From NCBI RefSeq assembly GCF_018446385.1, contig NC_055991.1, forward strand, positions 114,733,794 to 114,797,793: a stretch of DNA of 64,000 bases, written 5' to 3'. The DNA comes from Zingiber officinale. Lineage: Eukaryota; Streptophyta; Magnoliopsida; Zingiberales; Zingiberaceae. Below the pieces are notes generated by a model, which had not been told where the DNA came from, did no database searches, and saw only the letters and a list, made by a program, of their open reading frames with translations. A program made the translations under genes and the position numbers. Positions 47,878-58,756 of this stretch are shown piece after piece (positions within the stretch are counted from its first letter, which is position 1; each line of letters starts with the position of its first letter).

Positions 47878-48161
47878 AAGGAATTATTCATGTTCAAGCA
47901 AGTTTGAATAATACTATTGTAACTATTACAGATCTACAAGGTCGAGTGATTTCTTGGGCCTCCGCTGGTACTTCTAGATTCAAAGGCCTAAGAAGAGGGA
48001 CACCCTATGCTGCTCAAGCAGCAACAGTAAATGCTATTCGTACTGTAGTTGATCAGGGTATGCAACGAGTAGAAGTCATGATAAAGGGTCCTGGACTTGG
48101 AAGAGACGCAGCATTACGAGCCATTTTGTAGAAGTGGTATACGACTAAGTTTCGTACGTTT
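47878..48161 (+). pseudogene. rps11: Nuclear plastid DNA fragment: middle part of rps11
   Basis: The sequence encodes [60 protein letters not shown] and [20 protein letters not shown]. This is plastid ribosomal protein S11 (uS11) with a few substitutions from the usual plastid form. Past the codons for ALRAI a one-base shift introduces a stop, but similarity to plastid rps11 DNA continues to about 48161. The N-terminus and C-terminal PPKKRRV end are missing and no other plastid gene adjoins. It is a short, old plastid-to-nucleus transfer (NUPT), not a working gene. Confidence 0.9.
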
Positions 48162-50338
48162 GAAAATTTGACCAGTTAAATCATATCATTAATTGCAACT
48201 CAATATATAATTCACTAAAAGAACTCGCAATTAGCAACTAAATTTAATTTCCGTCACTAATTAGAGACCAAAATGAATTATAGTTGCTAATTTAGCGACA
48301 AAAAATTAAATTAAATTTCATTGTCAATTTTATCTCTATACTTTAATTAACTACGAAAACTTAATTCTGTCACTATTTTAACAACAAAATAAGTTTCTGT
48401 CGCTATTTTAGCGACTAAATTAAGTTTCTATCACCAATTGACTTTCTAATTAAGGTTTTTATTCTTAATTTTTTTCCCAGCATCCTAAAATCTTCCTATC
48501 TGATCGACCTCCTCTATAATCTTTGGGACGCTCCTCTCCACTCCCCTTCGATCTCCAACACGACATGCATCTTGTCGGTTTGATTGATCTTCTCCCCTTT
48601 CCTCTTCTCTCTTAGCGACGGCTTGATGGCGGCCTAACAGTGAGGTCTCACTTTGGCAGCGGGCTTGTAGTGAGGTCTTGCCATGGCCGTGGTCTTGCAC
48701 CGAGGTGGCGATGTTGGGCGCAACCTCAGCAACGTGCCATGGTCAGCTTGAATTCGCCTCCCTGATTGCAAATTCTAGCTACGCCACTGCCAGCATCCCT
48801 TGGTTGCGACTTGTGAGTGTCATTTGGAGAAAAAATTCTTATAAATACATCGTAACTAGGAATCGAACCGTGAATATTTAGATGACAACTTAACATCTTT
48901 CTACTGCACCATAGTCCTAAGGACCTTTTAATAATCTTCTTGGTCGGACAAGGTGTCCCTATTCTCTATTTACAATAAGAGTAAGAAGATTATATTATTT
49001 TTTAAAATAATTCATGTTTTAATTTTACCAACTAATTTTGAGGATAGATACCAACTACAATTTATACCCATTTTAAAAAGACTGACCTATGTAATTATAT
49101 TCATGCTTATTATTGCGATTCAAATTTTGATCGACTTGTCTATTTTCTTAAATTTTTTGCTAATGAAAACTTTCATTGCTACTAAAGAGAGAGTTCGTGT
49201 GTCCAAGTATTTTTTATCCCTCATTTATCTAAAAATGATCAATCTATTCCTATAAAATTTCCCATTGATCAATTGATAAAGAGCGCTGGTGTTAAGGTAT
49301 TGTTACCCTTCATTCATCTGAAAGTGACCAACCCCTCCTATGGAAAATTTTCATCGGCTACCAGATAAATACAAGAAACGCAAATGGACTATGGGAGCAG
49401 TCAACCACCATGAGTCACTCGAGAGCACAGTAGGCATTTATTTGTGCGACATAAAAATCAAACTCTCATTATTTAGAAAACTCATCCGTTCATTTATCAT
49501 CACATCAAACAAATAACTTTGAGCTTGGACAATATCAATGTGCTTCATCCAAAGACTAATTAAATTGGTTACTAATGATATGAATAAAGGAAATGAGTTG
49601 AAAAAAATAAGGGTAAAAAGATGAAAGTGGCATTGATCAACAATGAGGCTCTAAATCCGGCAAGCAATCAAAGCATGTGGCACAACGATGCGAGTATCAA
49701 GACACTTGTTGCTTTCCGAATTTATTCTGACTATAAAAACTTTCTACTAAATCGGTCATACCCGACTAATCGATCGAAAAACTGAATATATAAATTATCA
49801 AAAACAAAAAAAACAGAAACAATGACCACCTATACAATGGCCCTTTTGCCGTTGCTTGATCATCCTTTTCATTTGCATTTGGGGTCTTCTTTGACAATAA
49901 GTGAAAGTGCTACAGCTGATCGAAACACAATCATTTGATCTGCCAGTGGAGGAAGAAAGCAAGCAACGCCTCGAAGTGTTCGTTGGCATTGTGTCCAACG
50001 ACTCCACCGGAGGAGAGAAAGAATGAGCATATTTTAATCACATGAATTATTGCAATATTTAATTTGTATATACAAAGAGAGTCTAAACCAAACAAGACTT
50101 TTCAAAATTTACAGTCATATTATTATATAGACACATCTTTATTAACATCTCACCAAGCATATCAAACCTCACCAACGCAATGCACTTTTCCTAAGTTGTA
50201 AAAACTTTAAAACGTATCAGTGGATGAAGCCACATAGCTTTATTATCTATACATTATGGCTTTGTATAACTAAAGGGAGCTATAATCGACAATATTAAGG
50301 AGGCTCCAAAGCTTCATTCCTCACCTTGCAATTTATGT
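48162..50338. other. Intergenic region with SINE pieces and GTCGCTATTTTAGCGAC-type repeats
   Basis: Around 48200-48450 there are several imperfect copies of a GTCGCTA...TTAGCGAC phrase, a pattern common in terminal parts of plant DNA transposons, but no complete element could be bounded. A SINE head lies at 48815-48921. A piece resembling the 3' part of the same SINE may lie at 49310-49380. No gene was recognised up to the carbonic anhydrase stop codon, which is approached from the other strand. Confidence 0.5.
48815..48921 (-). mobile_element. tRNA-derived SINE, head fragment (same family as 340-575)
   Basis: On the minus strand, GGACTATGGTGCAGTAG gives the A-box side and CACGGTTCGATTCC gives an almost perfect pol III B-box. 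It continues into the family body TAGTTACGATGTATTTATAA. The better-kept promoter boxes suggest this copy is younger than those at 340-575 and 1236-1443, although it is truncated. Confidence 0.65.
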
Positions 50339-53300
50339 TTAGGACCAGAAAGAGGGATTTTTTATGGCATATTTGCTGCCACCCTCCAATCCTTCTCGGT
50401 ACACGAGAGTCCATTTCTCAAAGGTGCAGTTGCTGAAGTCATAGTAGCCACCATGAAGAGAGAGGATCCCTTCACTAACTCTCTGCTCGATCCATGGGTA
50501 GGTCAGCAAGTTGAGCAGGGATCCACTGATGGATTCCTGAAATTAAGAAATCGAACAAGTTAGTTGAGTTAAAAGCTTGGCTTTAAGACATGACACCCTG
50601 TACTGCATGTGTTTATATCAAGAAAATGCAGTCTAGAGAAATGCAGTTTTTCAAATATAGAAATGTATGTTTGTACAAGTTAAATCGAACATATATTTTG
50701 GCCAATAGGCTTCTTTTTTTTTCTAATGATTCCAATAACTTTGCATGATAGGAGATACCCTGGAGTGCATTTGGATGCTTTATGAAACCAAAAGGCTTGT
50801 AAAGAAGAAAGTTTTCTTAGGGAAGTAAGGTTTTAGGAGAGGAATCTAAAGAAAATTGGGAGGTCTTGTGGATAACAATTTGTTTGATTTTTAGTATATT
50901 TTTGATATATCATACAGATTTGGATTTTGTCTATAGAAGGCATATTCCAAACTATGTGAAATTGCTTGTCTTCTGTGTTTATGTTAATCTACCATTTAGA
51001 TGAAGATTCTACCACATAAACTTCTAGTGGAGATTAATCCATATCTATCATCGCTAGATTTAAATCTAAATGGAGATTTCAATCACAAAGGCCAAATAAA
51101 AATGATCATCAATTAAACTTCCTATCCAATCCAGGAATCTTGTCTTAATCCGAGGCAAAGAAATCCCTCTGACATTGGTTCTTATTTTTATGTTGAATTC
51201 AACTTGATCAATAGGCAGATTGTTTGGCCCAAAACAAAATTGAGCAAGGTTGAGTTATGGAGCGACTTTCATTTCAACTGTAATTGAAAATAGACTGACA
51301 GGGACCTTTTTGAAATGGATCTAGCACAATGCTGCACACATTCAATTCTGGAAGTGTTAAGATAAAATGGCACCAATGGAAATTTGAGGCAGTAGATTTG
51401 ACCAAATGATATTAGAACTGTCTTTAACTTCATTGAATGGAATGAGAGACACTTGTACTCCCAACGAAAGAATGACAGTGTACGTATAGGGAAGCCAAAG
51501 AATGTAACAAATCCCAATAGTTTTTGGTATCAGAATGTGTTCTTTTCCTATTTGAATCGTGAATCTTAACGGAGAGGAAGATAAAATCATAAAAGTTGCA
51601 TGCTAAGAAAGCCATATATAGATCAAAGTGAACCATAATCGATGAGGGTAGGATAACAACCTTCTCACAATGTCTGCACTGGACTTCAAAGCTCATATTT
51701 CCTGCAGCAGCTTTTGTGCTTAGCCTTGCACTTTTTCCAATGGACACCCACTCATTGATAAAGCTTCTGTACAAATTGAATAGGAAAATGAGTCTCATTT
51801 GTAATAGGAAATATAATACAAAAACAAAGAGTACCTAAAATTATGACTACCTTGAATTGACATCTTCTTTCATTTTCATAAGAGCCTGAATGCCTCCACA
51901 ACGACTGTGGCCTACGACCAATATATTAGCAACCTACTGGACCAAAACATTTTTCAGCTCAAAATGAATCACTAGCAGTGCAAATATGCTATATAGTTCA
52001 CTTGAAATGTGAGCCTGCTTTATCAATTGACTTGCCTTGAGAGAGTTGACAGCAAACTCAAGTGCTGCACTAGTTTCTGAAACCCCATGCTGCAAGAAAA
52101 ATATGATGGATTAGGAAAATATGATGGATTAGGAAAATATGATGGATTAAGGAATTCCCAAAATCGTTGATAAAGCTATTTGAAATATAGCTAGAGACAA
52201 TTTATGTACATGGAAGATCATATGAATTATTCACCTGAAACGGAGGAACTAAGTTTGCCACGTTTCTGACTGTAAATGCTTCACCAGGTTGAAATCCCAA
52301 TATGTTTGAAGGGCAAACTCTCGAGTCCGCACAAGCAATTACCATGAACTGCACAGGTAACTAAGTTGATAACTTACGCTAAAAAATTTTAGAAGTTGCT
52401 AGAGGAATTACAAGAGTCCAATGAATAAAATCCATGGTTTGTGAAAGATGGTCTAAGATCAAAGCAGCATATACTAGAGGAAAATTTCCACCAACTATGC
52501 ATGTGGGAACTAGGATGAAAGTAAAAACAAAATAAAGTGAAATGCTTCAACTGAAGCGAAAATGTTATTTAAGGATAATCGTGGTTGTCAGAGCACCTTG
52601 GGTGATTGCAGCTCAGAGAGTTTTTGATAATGAATGAGGTTCTCCCTGTTCATTGTATAATATTGTTAGATGTGCAAACCAAATAATTAGTTTGAAAAAC
52701 TAGGTCCAAGTAAAATTCCAATTACGTGTAATTTTTCTGTTTGAAACTCTTGAATCTAAATTCCAATTCTTCAAATGGATCTGATCCAATAAGTTTTTCA
52801 CTGCCCTTATGTTCTCTAATAAATCTGAGAGATTCTTTAGAAGCTTTTCTAATGGAAGTGTGCTTTTCCCTGAAATAAGATGAGAGCACATGTCAAATGA
52901 TTCATTAAAATAAATGAATGAGCAAGCATCAGGCAACACATATATATTCAACTAACAAAACAAACTAGGTGAACGATAGTTAAGTAGCTTTACTGTATAG
53001 GTATTTGTGCTTGAGGAGTGGAAGATGCATCTCGCTCATGACCAATTTTTCTCTCTCTCTCTCTCTTATATATATATATATATATGTGGATCATGCATGG
53101 TGATAGAAAACATAAATATTTAAGCACTTATCTATTAGTTATCAACTGTAATTTTCCCTAGGTGATTACAGTATTTTTCAGAGTTTGAAACTTCATCCTA
53201 AAATTATCTTATTTTTTATCATCGACTATCTTCTTTTTTTTCAAAACATATATATAGTTCAACTTCATGATATTGCATCCAATATTCAAAGTCAGGAAAC

Positions 53301-54424
53301 ATAGATAATAGTATTGTACTTATAGTCCATGTACCCTTAAATGGCCCATCATAGTTTTAAAAAAAAATGTTTGGAGAAAATATGTAATCACATGTGCTCA
53401 TAGTCAGATTCAGTGTGTAATTCAAAAAAAAATTGTCTAAAATGATCTGCAATGAAAGAGAACAAAGAATAAACAGGTCATAGTAAATAGAACACATTCA
53501 AACAAAGAACACATGTAGACTGAATAATTAATAGACAAGATAAACAGAAATACAAAATAAGTCCAAGAGAAGATAGCCAGTTTAATCAACGTGTTTTGAG
53601 TTCAAAAGGCATATAATCAAAATGTGTAAGGTATCTACACAAAAAAACATAACAAGAACAGGCATCAATCTAATTACCACCTCTACTATTTAGATTCAGA
53701 TGCATAATAAAAGCATTCCATCTGTGTATCCCGTACATACATCTTCCTATATAATAAATTCAATATTAATAAATGTCTTATTAGATTATTTTTTCCATGA
53801 GGAGCTGGATGAAAGGAAACTTTCGTGTCCAGTTCTGCAGTAGAGATCTAATTAAGAAATGTCCATCATCTATAACCCCAAAAGAACCAGATTTCGTAAG
53901 CAACATAGAGGACCTAACAAAAAATCTCGCTAAGATTCAGTCATAAGGTTAAGGTGCGCTAAAAAGATAGGTAAAAGCAAAAATAAAAAAAACAAACGAC
54001 TAAATCTGCTAAAAAGCGACACTTCCACACAAGGGACAAGTGCCTATTTGAAACTTAATCCAAGTAATCACCCAAAGCCTGATTCCTCAATAAAACCCTC
54101 CAAATTTATCTCGCATTATTCAAATCCCTGAAATAGTCGAACAATAAGGGAACTTACTCGACAGAACCCACAATTCTGAGGCGTGCATTGCTCCGTCGAC
54201 CCAAAGTTAGGTGCGAGCCACTGATCTAAATAGAAATCCACACAAATTTCAAAACAAAACAACAAATGAACTACCAAACATAAGAATTACCAAGTAAAAG
54301 AGCCAAAAGGGCTCACCTTTACTGCCCGGGATCCCTTCCTGGATTCAGATAACCGAAAGGAAGCCTCGCAAGACAAAGGATCCAAGGCCGAAAAGTCGAA
54401 GGAAGCGCGAATCAACGAAACCAT
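50339..54424 (-). CDS. Beta-type carbonic anhydrase, 9 coding exons, probably organelle-targeted
   Basis: The exons, 5' to 3' on minus, are 54424-54317, 54225-54158, 52869-52726, 52645-52597, 52348-52235, 52089-52036, 51933-51851, 51766-51661 and 50536-50339; phases agree and the protein is 307 aa. The enzyme interconverts CO2 and bicarbonate. Diagnostic motifs are [20 protein letters not shown] (zinc Cys and the Asp-Arg dyad), [23 protein letters not shown] (zinc His and Cys), [17 protein letters not shown] and [18 protein letters not shown]. The first about 60 residues ([15 protein letters not shown]...) are Ser/Arg-rich, consistent with a plastid or mitochondrial presequence as in BCA5-type enzymes. 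The intron after exon 6 (52036) has a GC donor (AAG|GCAAGT); all others are GT-AG. The C-terminus extends about 20 residues past WTL and ends PSFWS. All active-site residues are present. Confidence 0.95.
53046..53085. repeat. (TC)n/(TA)n compound microsatellite in a carbonic anhydrase intron
   Basis: A (CT)n run passes directly into a (TA)n run within the 1.3-kb second intron of the carbonic anhydrase gene. The rest of that intron (52870-54157) is AT-rich and shows no other feature. Confidence 0.9.
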
Positions 54425-54618
54425 GATAGGATCGGCCCTAGGGTTCAGAGGCGATCGCAATCGGCCAAGGAGGCGGAAGAAAACAAATTTAAAGAGAAGG
54501 CAGAAGAAGCACCGTCGCCAAGGTGGCGAAGAAATCGAGAGACGAACTCAAAGTGTAGCTTTTGAAACAATCGGCGCCGACAATGTCTTTATTTCAAACT
54601 CGTGCGGCTCAACTCATA

Positions 54619-55498
54619 GGGTGCGTTTGGTTCAAGTTATCATGTATAATCTTGGTTATGTGATTACCAGGTAATCACATAACCAAGGTTATGGGGAATA
54701 AAACATAACTAGATGTTGTTTGGTTCAACCTAGGTAATACAACAAAAACTTGTTTGTTTGAAGATTTTAATAAATACCTTAGTTTAATATTTTACTGTAT
54801 TACCCTCAGTTACAAAACCAACTATACATAATATTATTATTATTATTATTTATTTATTTATTTTATATTTTTTTACTTTTCTTTTTTCTGTATATTTTTT
54901 TTACTTTTTTATGTATTTTTTTTATTTTTTAATGTTTTTATATTTTTTATATTATTTATATTTATATTTTTTATTTTAATTTTTTTTATTTATTTTATTT
55001 TTAAATTTTTTTATGTTTTAAATTTTTTAAATTTTTTAAAATTTTTTAAATTTTTATAAATTTTTTAAATTTTTATAAATTTTTTAAATTTTTATAAATT
55101 TTTTATTTAAAAAATATTTAAATTTTTTAAAATTTTAAAATTTATATTTTTAATTTTTTTTATTTTTTTAAATTATTTATTTTAAAAAAAATAATAAATT
55201 TTAAAATTTTTTAAACGTTTTTTAATTTTTTTACATTTTTTTATATTTTTTCTCTTTTTTTCATGTTTTTTCTTATCGGAGGGTATTTTTGGTAAAAAAA
55301 ATTCGTTAACCCCGGAATCAAGAAAAACCTTCGTTTTCTAAGGTTTTGCGATTCCGGGCTGCATGACCCTTTTGCTGACGTGTCGGGCATGGAACATTAC
55401 TCGGGAATCATCGAATACCTAAACCAAACAAGGTTTTTGTTGATAACCTTGGATGGATAACCAAGGTTATCAAGAATAACTCTGAACCAAACGCACCC
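54619..55498. mobile_element. PIF/Harbinger-like MITE 195 bp upstream of the carbonic anhydrase ATG
   Basis: Terminal inverted repeats are GGGTGCGTTTGGTTCA and TGAACCAAACGCACCC. They are flanked by a 3-bp duplication, ATA (54616-54618 and 55499-55501). The repeat sequence and 3-bp duplication fit PIF/Harbinger-type elements. Both ends also carry an inner AACCTTGGTTAT motif; on the left it forms a near-perfect hairpin at 54648-54695. The 880-bp interior is mostly a T-rich low-complexity tract (about 54830-55270) with no coding capacity. It lies in the promoter or leader side of the carbonic anhydrase gene. Confidence 0.75.
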
Positions 55499-55501
55499 AT
55501 A

Positions 55502-56085
55502 GAGTTAAACTATGCTACCGGCAAATCTCCCTCCCACGCGGTGCGATTGTTTTAATCCAGATCGTTTATTTAATATAAACGGCCAAGATGTATCTTATGG
55601 AACTAAGCAAACAGTAGATTAACCATCCGCTTATATGTTTATATACGGTGGCCACGTTGATTATTATTATTATTTTTTAATGATTTGCGGTTTAACTCAT
55701 GAGTCATGACACCGAGATTATCGGAATTGATGGGATAGAATGCTTTTCGTTATGATCGAGGGCGAAAAGTATGCGGTCCAAATATGGTATCATAAGATAT
55801 TTTCAAAATATACCATAATTAATTTTTTTAGAAAATAAACAGTTTGTTAATAAACAAACAACCCCTCTTTTATGTATTCCACGTGGACATCTGTCCCTAG
55901 TAGGAGAGGATCCTCTGATCCCCTGTACGTGGATCATGAAATAATTCATAATATAATTATAATTAGATAGTAGTCCTAATTTAATGATAATTAATTATGA
56001 TTATGATTATGATTATGATTATGATTAGATCGGAATCATAATTGAGTTGAGTCAAATTGATTGTAAATTAACTAATTTATTTTAG
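55502..56085. other. Intergenic, with (ATTATG)n microsatellite
   Basis: AT-rich sequence with a run of TATGAT hexamers at about 55995-56027. No gene was recognised. The boundary with LTR element C near 56086 is inferred from where similarity to the interior of element A begins. Confidence 0.5.
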
Positions 56086-56193
56086 TAAGGTATCAGAGCC
56101 CTAATGTCCAAACATGAGTAAGTCTTAAAAAATAGTTATTTTCTTAATTTTCCATCTCACCTATTTTAAGTTATCAAACATGTTCAACTTATG

Positions 56194-56332
56194 TGGTAAA
56201 AATGCGAAATCACTCGCCCCCGCCGCACCCGACCTAAGGCCATCACGAGGGAGGTAAATCATAGCATCCTGAGCGAGCATGTGGCAGGTGGGGTGAGTTG
56301 CACAGGGACCTGAGATTTACGCCCCGACTACA
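56194..56332 (-). mobile_element. 139-bp SINE-like insert with 18-bp target duplication
   Basis: Perfect 18-bp direct repeats, AAACATGTTCAACTTATG, lie at 56176-56193 and 56333-56350 around a GC-rich 139-bp block inside the AT-rich interior of element C. Element A has the same region without the block (a TGTTTGATAAC context near 26575), which confirms an insertion. A long target duplication and lack of inverted ends mean target-primed retrotransposition, so it is a SINE or short processed RNA copy. I could not match it to a known tRNA or 5S head. The strand is inferred from an A/T-rich end on the left. Confidence 0.75.
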
Positions 56333-57723
56333 AAACATGTTCAACTTATGAGTGAGTGTGAGATGGAGTTTACTTTAATTTAAAATATTGGAAATATAAG
56401 TTAGAATTTCAAATAAATGATCATTTAATTATTTTAAAGATTTAAAAATTAATTGAGTTTAGAATTTCAAAGAATTTAATAACTTTTGAAAAGGATTTTG
56501 AAATTAATTTTTTATGATATTTCAAATAATTTTTTAAGTAGTTTTGAAATAATTTTGTAATTAATTTTTCAAGAGTTTTTTCAAATGATTTTGAAATGAT
56601 CATTTTTCAAATGATTTTACAAATAATTTTTGAAATAATTTTCTAAAGGATTTTTAAATCATTTTTCAAATGATTTTACAAATAATTTTTGAAATAATTT
56701 TCTAAAGGATTTTTAAATCATTTTTCAAATGATTTTTCAAATAATTTTGAAATCATTTTTAAAAATTATTTTTGAAGTAAGTTTTCAAAGAATTTTTAAA
56801 TGATTTTTGAAGTAAGTTTTCAAAGAATTTTAAAATGATTTTTAAAGTAAGTTTTTTTTAAGAAAGAATTTTAAAATGAATTTTTAAAATATTTTCAAAT
56901 ATTTTTGAAATGAATTTTTAAAGATTTTTTTAAATGAATTTTTAAAGATTTTTTAAAATGAATTTTTAAAGTATTTTCAAATATTTTTGAAATGAATTAA
57001 AGAATTTTTTAAAATGAATTTTTAAAGTATTTTCAAATATTTTTGAAATGAATTTTTTAAAGAATTTTTAAAGTACCGTGAGTCAAGTTAAACCTATCCC
57101 TTTATTCTAACCCTAATTACCCTGCCAGGTAGACTATTCTTGATTACCCTTGTCGGGTAAATTAAATTTTGGAGGTACCAGCTATTCTGAAGCATTCCCT
57201 TGGATTTTTAAGGTTGAATTAATCTAAATCTTTAATTTAATTTGAATTATAATTTAATTTGAATTTAATTTGAGTTTATTTGAATTTAATTTGAATTTAT
57301 TTTTATTTGTTTTAATTTGAATTTATTTAAATTTATTTTGAATTTATTTATTTTAATTTGAATTTATTTTATTTAATTTGGATTTAATTTGAATTTGGTT
57401 TGAATTTATTTTGAATTTATTTGATTTAATTTGGATTTATTTAAATTAATTTGGATTTAATTTAAATTTAGTTAATTTAATTTGGATTTAATTTGAATTT
57501 ATTTAATTTAATTTGGATTTAATTTAAATTTATTTAATTTAATTTGGATTTAATTTGAATTTAGTCTGAATTTAATTTGAATTTATGTTCTTTTTATTAA
57601 GATAGTTTTTCTAGCTCCCCTTGGATCATAGCCTTGATATGGACTATCGAGGTAATGTATTTGATCTTTGGGGACCTAATATTGACCAAGTCCAACTTGA
57701 TTGATCAGGTTGGACTTGGGTAC

Positions 57724-58756
57724 TCATGCTTGGACTGATTTACAATTTGATCTGTCTAAAGATAGATAAGATCTATATTTCTTTTTAGTTTTATATCCTA
57801 GCCCAGTTCTATTGTAAACGGCTCTTTGTGTCCCAAGGATTAGATCAAGGTTCTTGGAACTCAAAGAAAACCGTTCTAATGTATTTTCCAAATCCTTAAC
57901 CTGAGTTTTCAGACTAGAATTTTCTTCCTCAAGTTTTTGAACTTGAGTTGAATTTCCCGTCTGAACTGGGTCAGGTAAGGTTTTGGTATTAGTCACTTCT
58001 TTAAGGACTGTTATTTCCTTTAAAAATGACTTTACTTTGATATTTGATTTAGCTAATTTTCGTAACAAATAATTAACTAGATTGTTTAGTCGAGGGATAC
58101 TTACAGAGGGTTCGGGCCCTTCAGAAACGGATATGGATCCGTGGCTTCGCTCGGACTCGGCTTCCGACTCACTTTCAGTATCTGCCTCGTACTCGGACTC
58201 AGTTTCTGCCAGAGATGCTAGTACTGGTAGAGCGAGGAAACCCGTCTGCTCGTGCTCGTCGTCGGAATCTTCTGAGGAGGATTCATCCCAGGTTGTCTTC
58301 AGAGCCTTGCTTGTACCTGCACCCAATGCAATACCTTCCTTGGCCGGAGTAGTATCGGTCTGCTCATCTAATTCAAGTAATTTATTTACTAAATCATACT
58401 TACTTGTATCTGAAATACCTTCGTGGAGCTCTGCCAGCTTCTCCCATAATTCCTTAGCGCTGGAGAACGGGCCGACGCGATTCAGTTCCTCCTTCAATAT
58501 GCCGCATTGGAGGGTGTAGGTTGCTCTGGCGTCGGCTTCCACATTCTTGATTAGGGCTGGTTCCCAGTTTTCGCAGGGTGTGGGCTTGCCGTCTCCGTCG
58601 GTTGGTAGTTGTAATCCAGTCTTGACGATCATCCACGTCTCGAACTGGATTTTGAGGAAAGTTTCCATCCGTCCCTTCCAGTATCCGAAATTTTCTCCGG
58701 TGAAGAGCGGGGGATGAGCAGTGCTGTAGCCTTCTTGATGGGCCATTTGAGAAATG
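57724..58756 (-). other. gag-type region of element C
   Basis: This is a long open stretch on the minus strand. It contains the UBN2/gag-like start FTGENFGYWKGRMETFLKIQ, then LEELNRVGPFSSAKELWEKL-type sequence, an acidic ESESEAESE-rich linker, and a coiled-coil-like segment (VQKLEEENSSLKTQVKDLEN). It closes with NLDLILGTQRAVYNRTGLGY, a block also found in element A on either side of a hAT-like insertion. No zinc knuckle was noticed and no pol follows. It is the best-kept reference in this window for what the A/C family encodes. Confidence 0.7.

Noticed and set aside
47904-48131. Functional nuclear rps11 gene
   Set aside because: N- and C-terminal parts are missing, no transit peptide exon was recognised, and similarity to plastid DNA continues past the stop in another frame.
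48815-48921. tRNA gene
   Set aside because: A- and B-box-like motifs are present but no cloverleaf can be drawn, and the sequence continues into the SINE body shared with other copies.
54830-55270. T-rich tract as a retroposon poly(A) tail
   Set aside because: It lies in the middle of an element with clear inverted ends and a 3-bp target duplication, so it is the core of a DNA transposon derivative.
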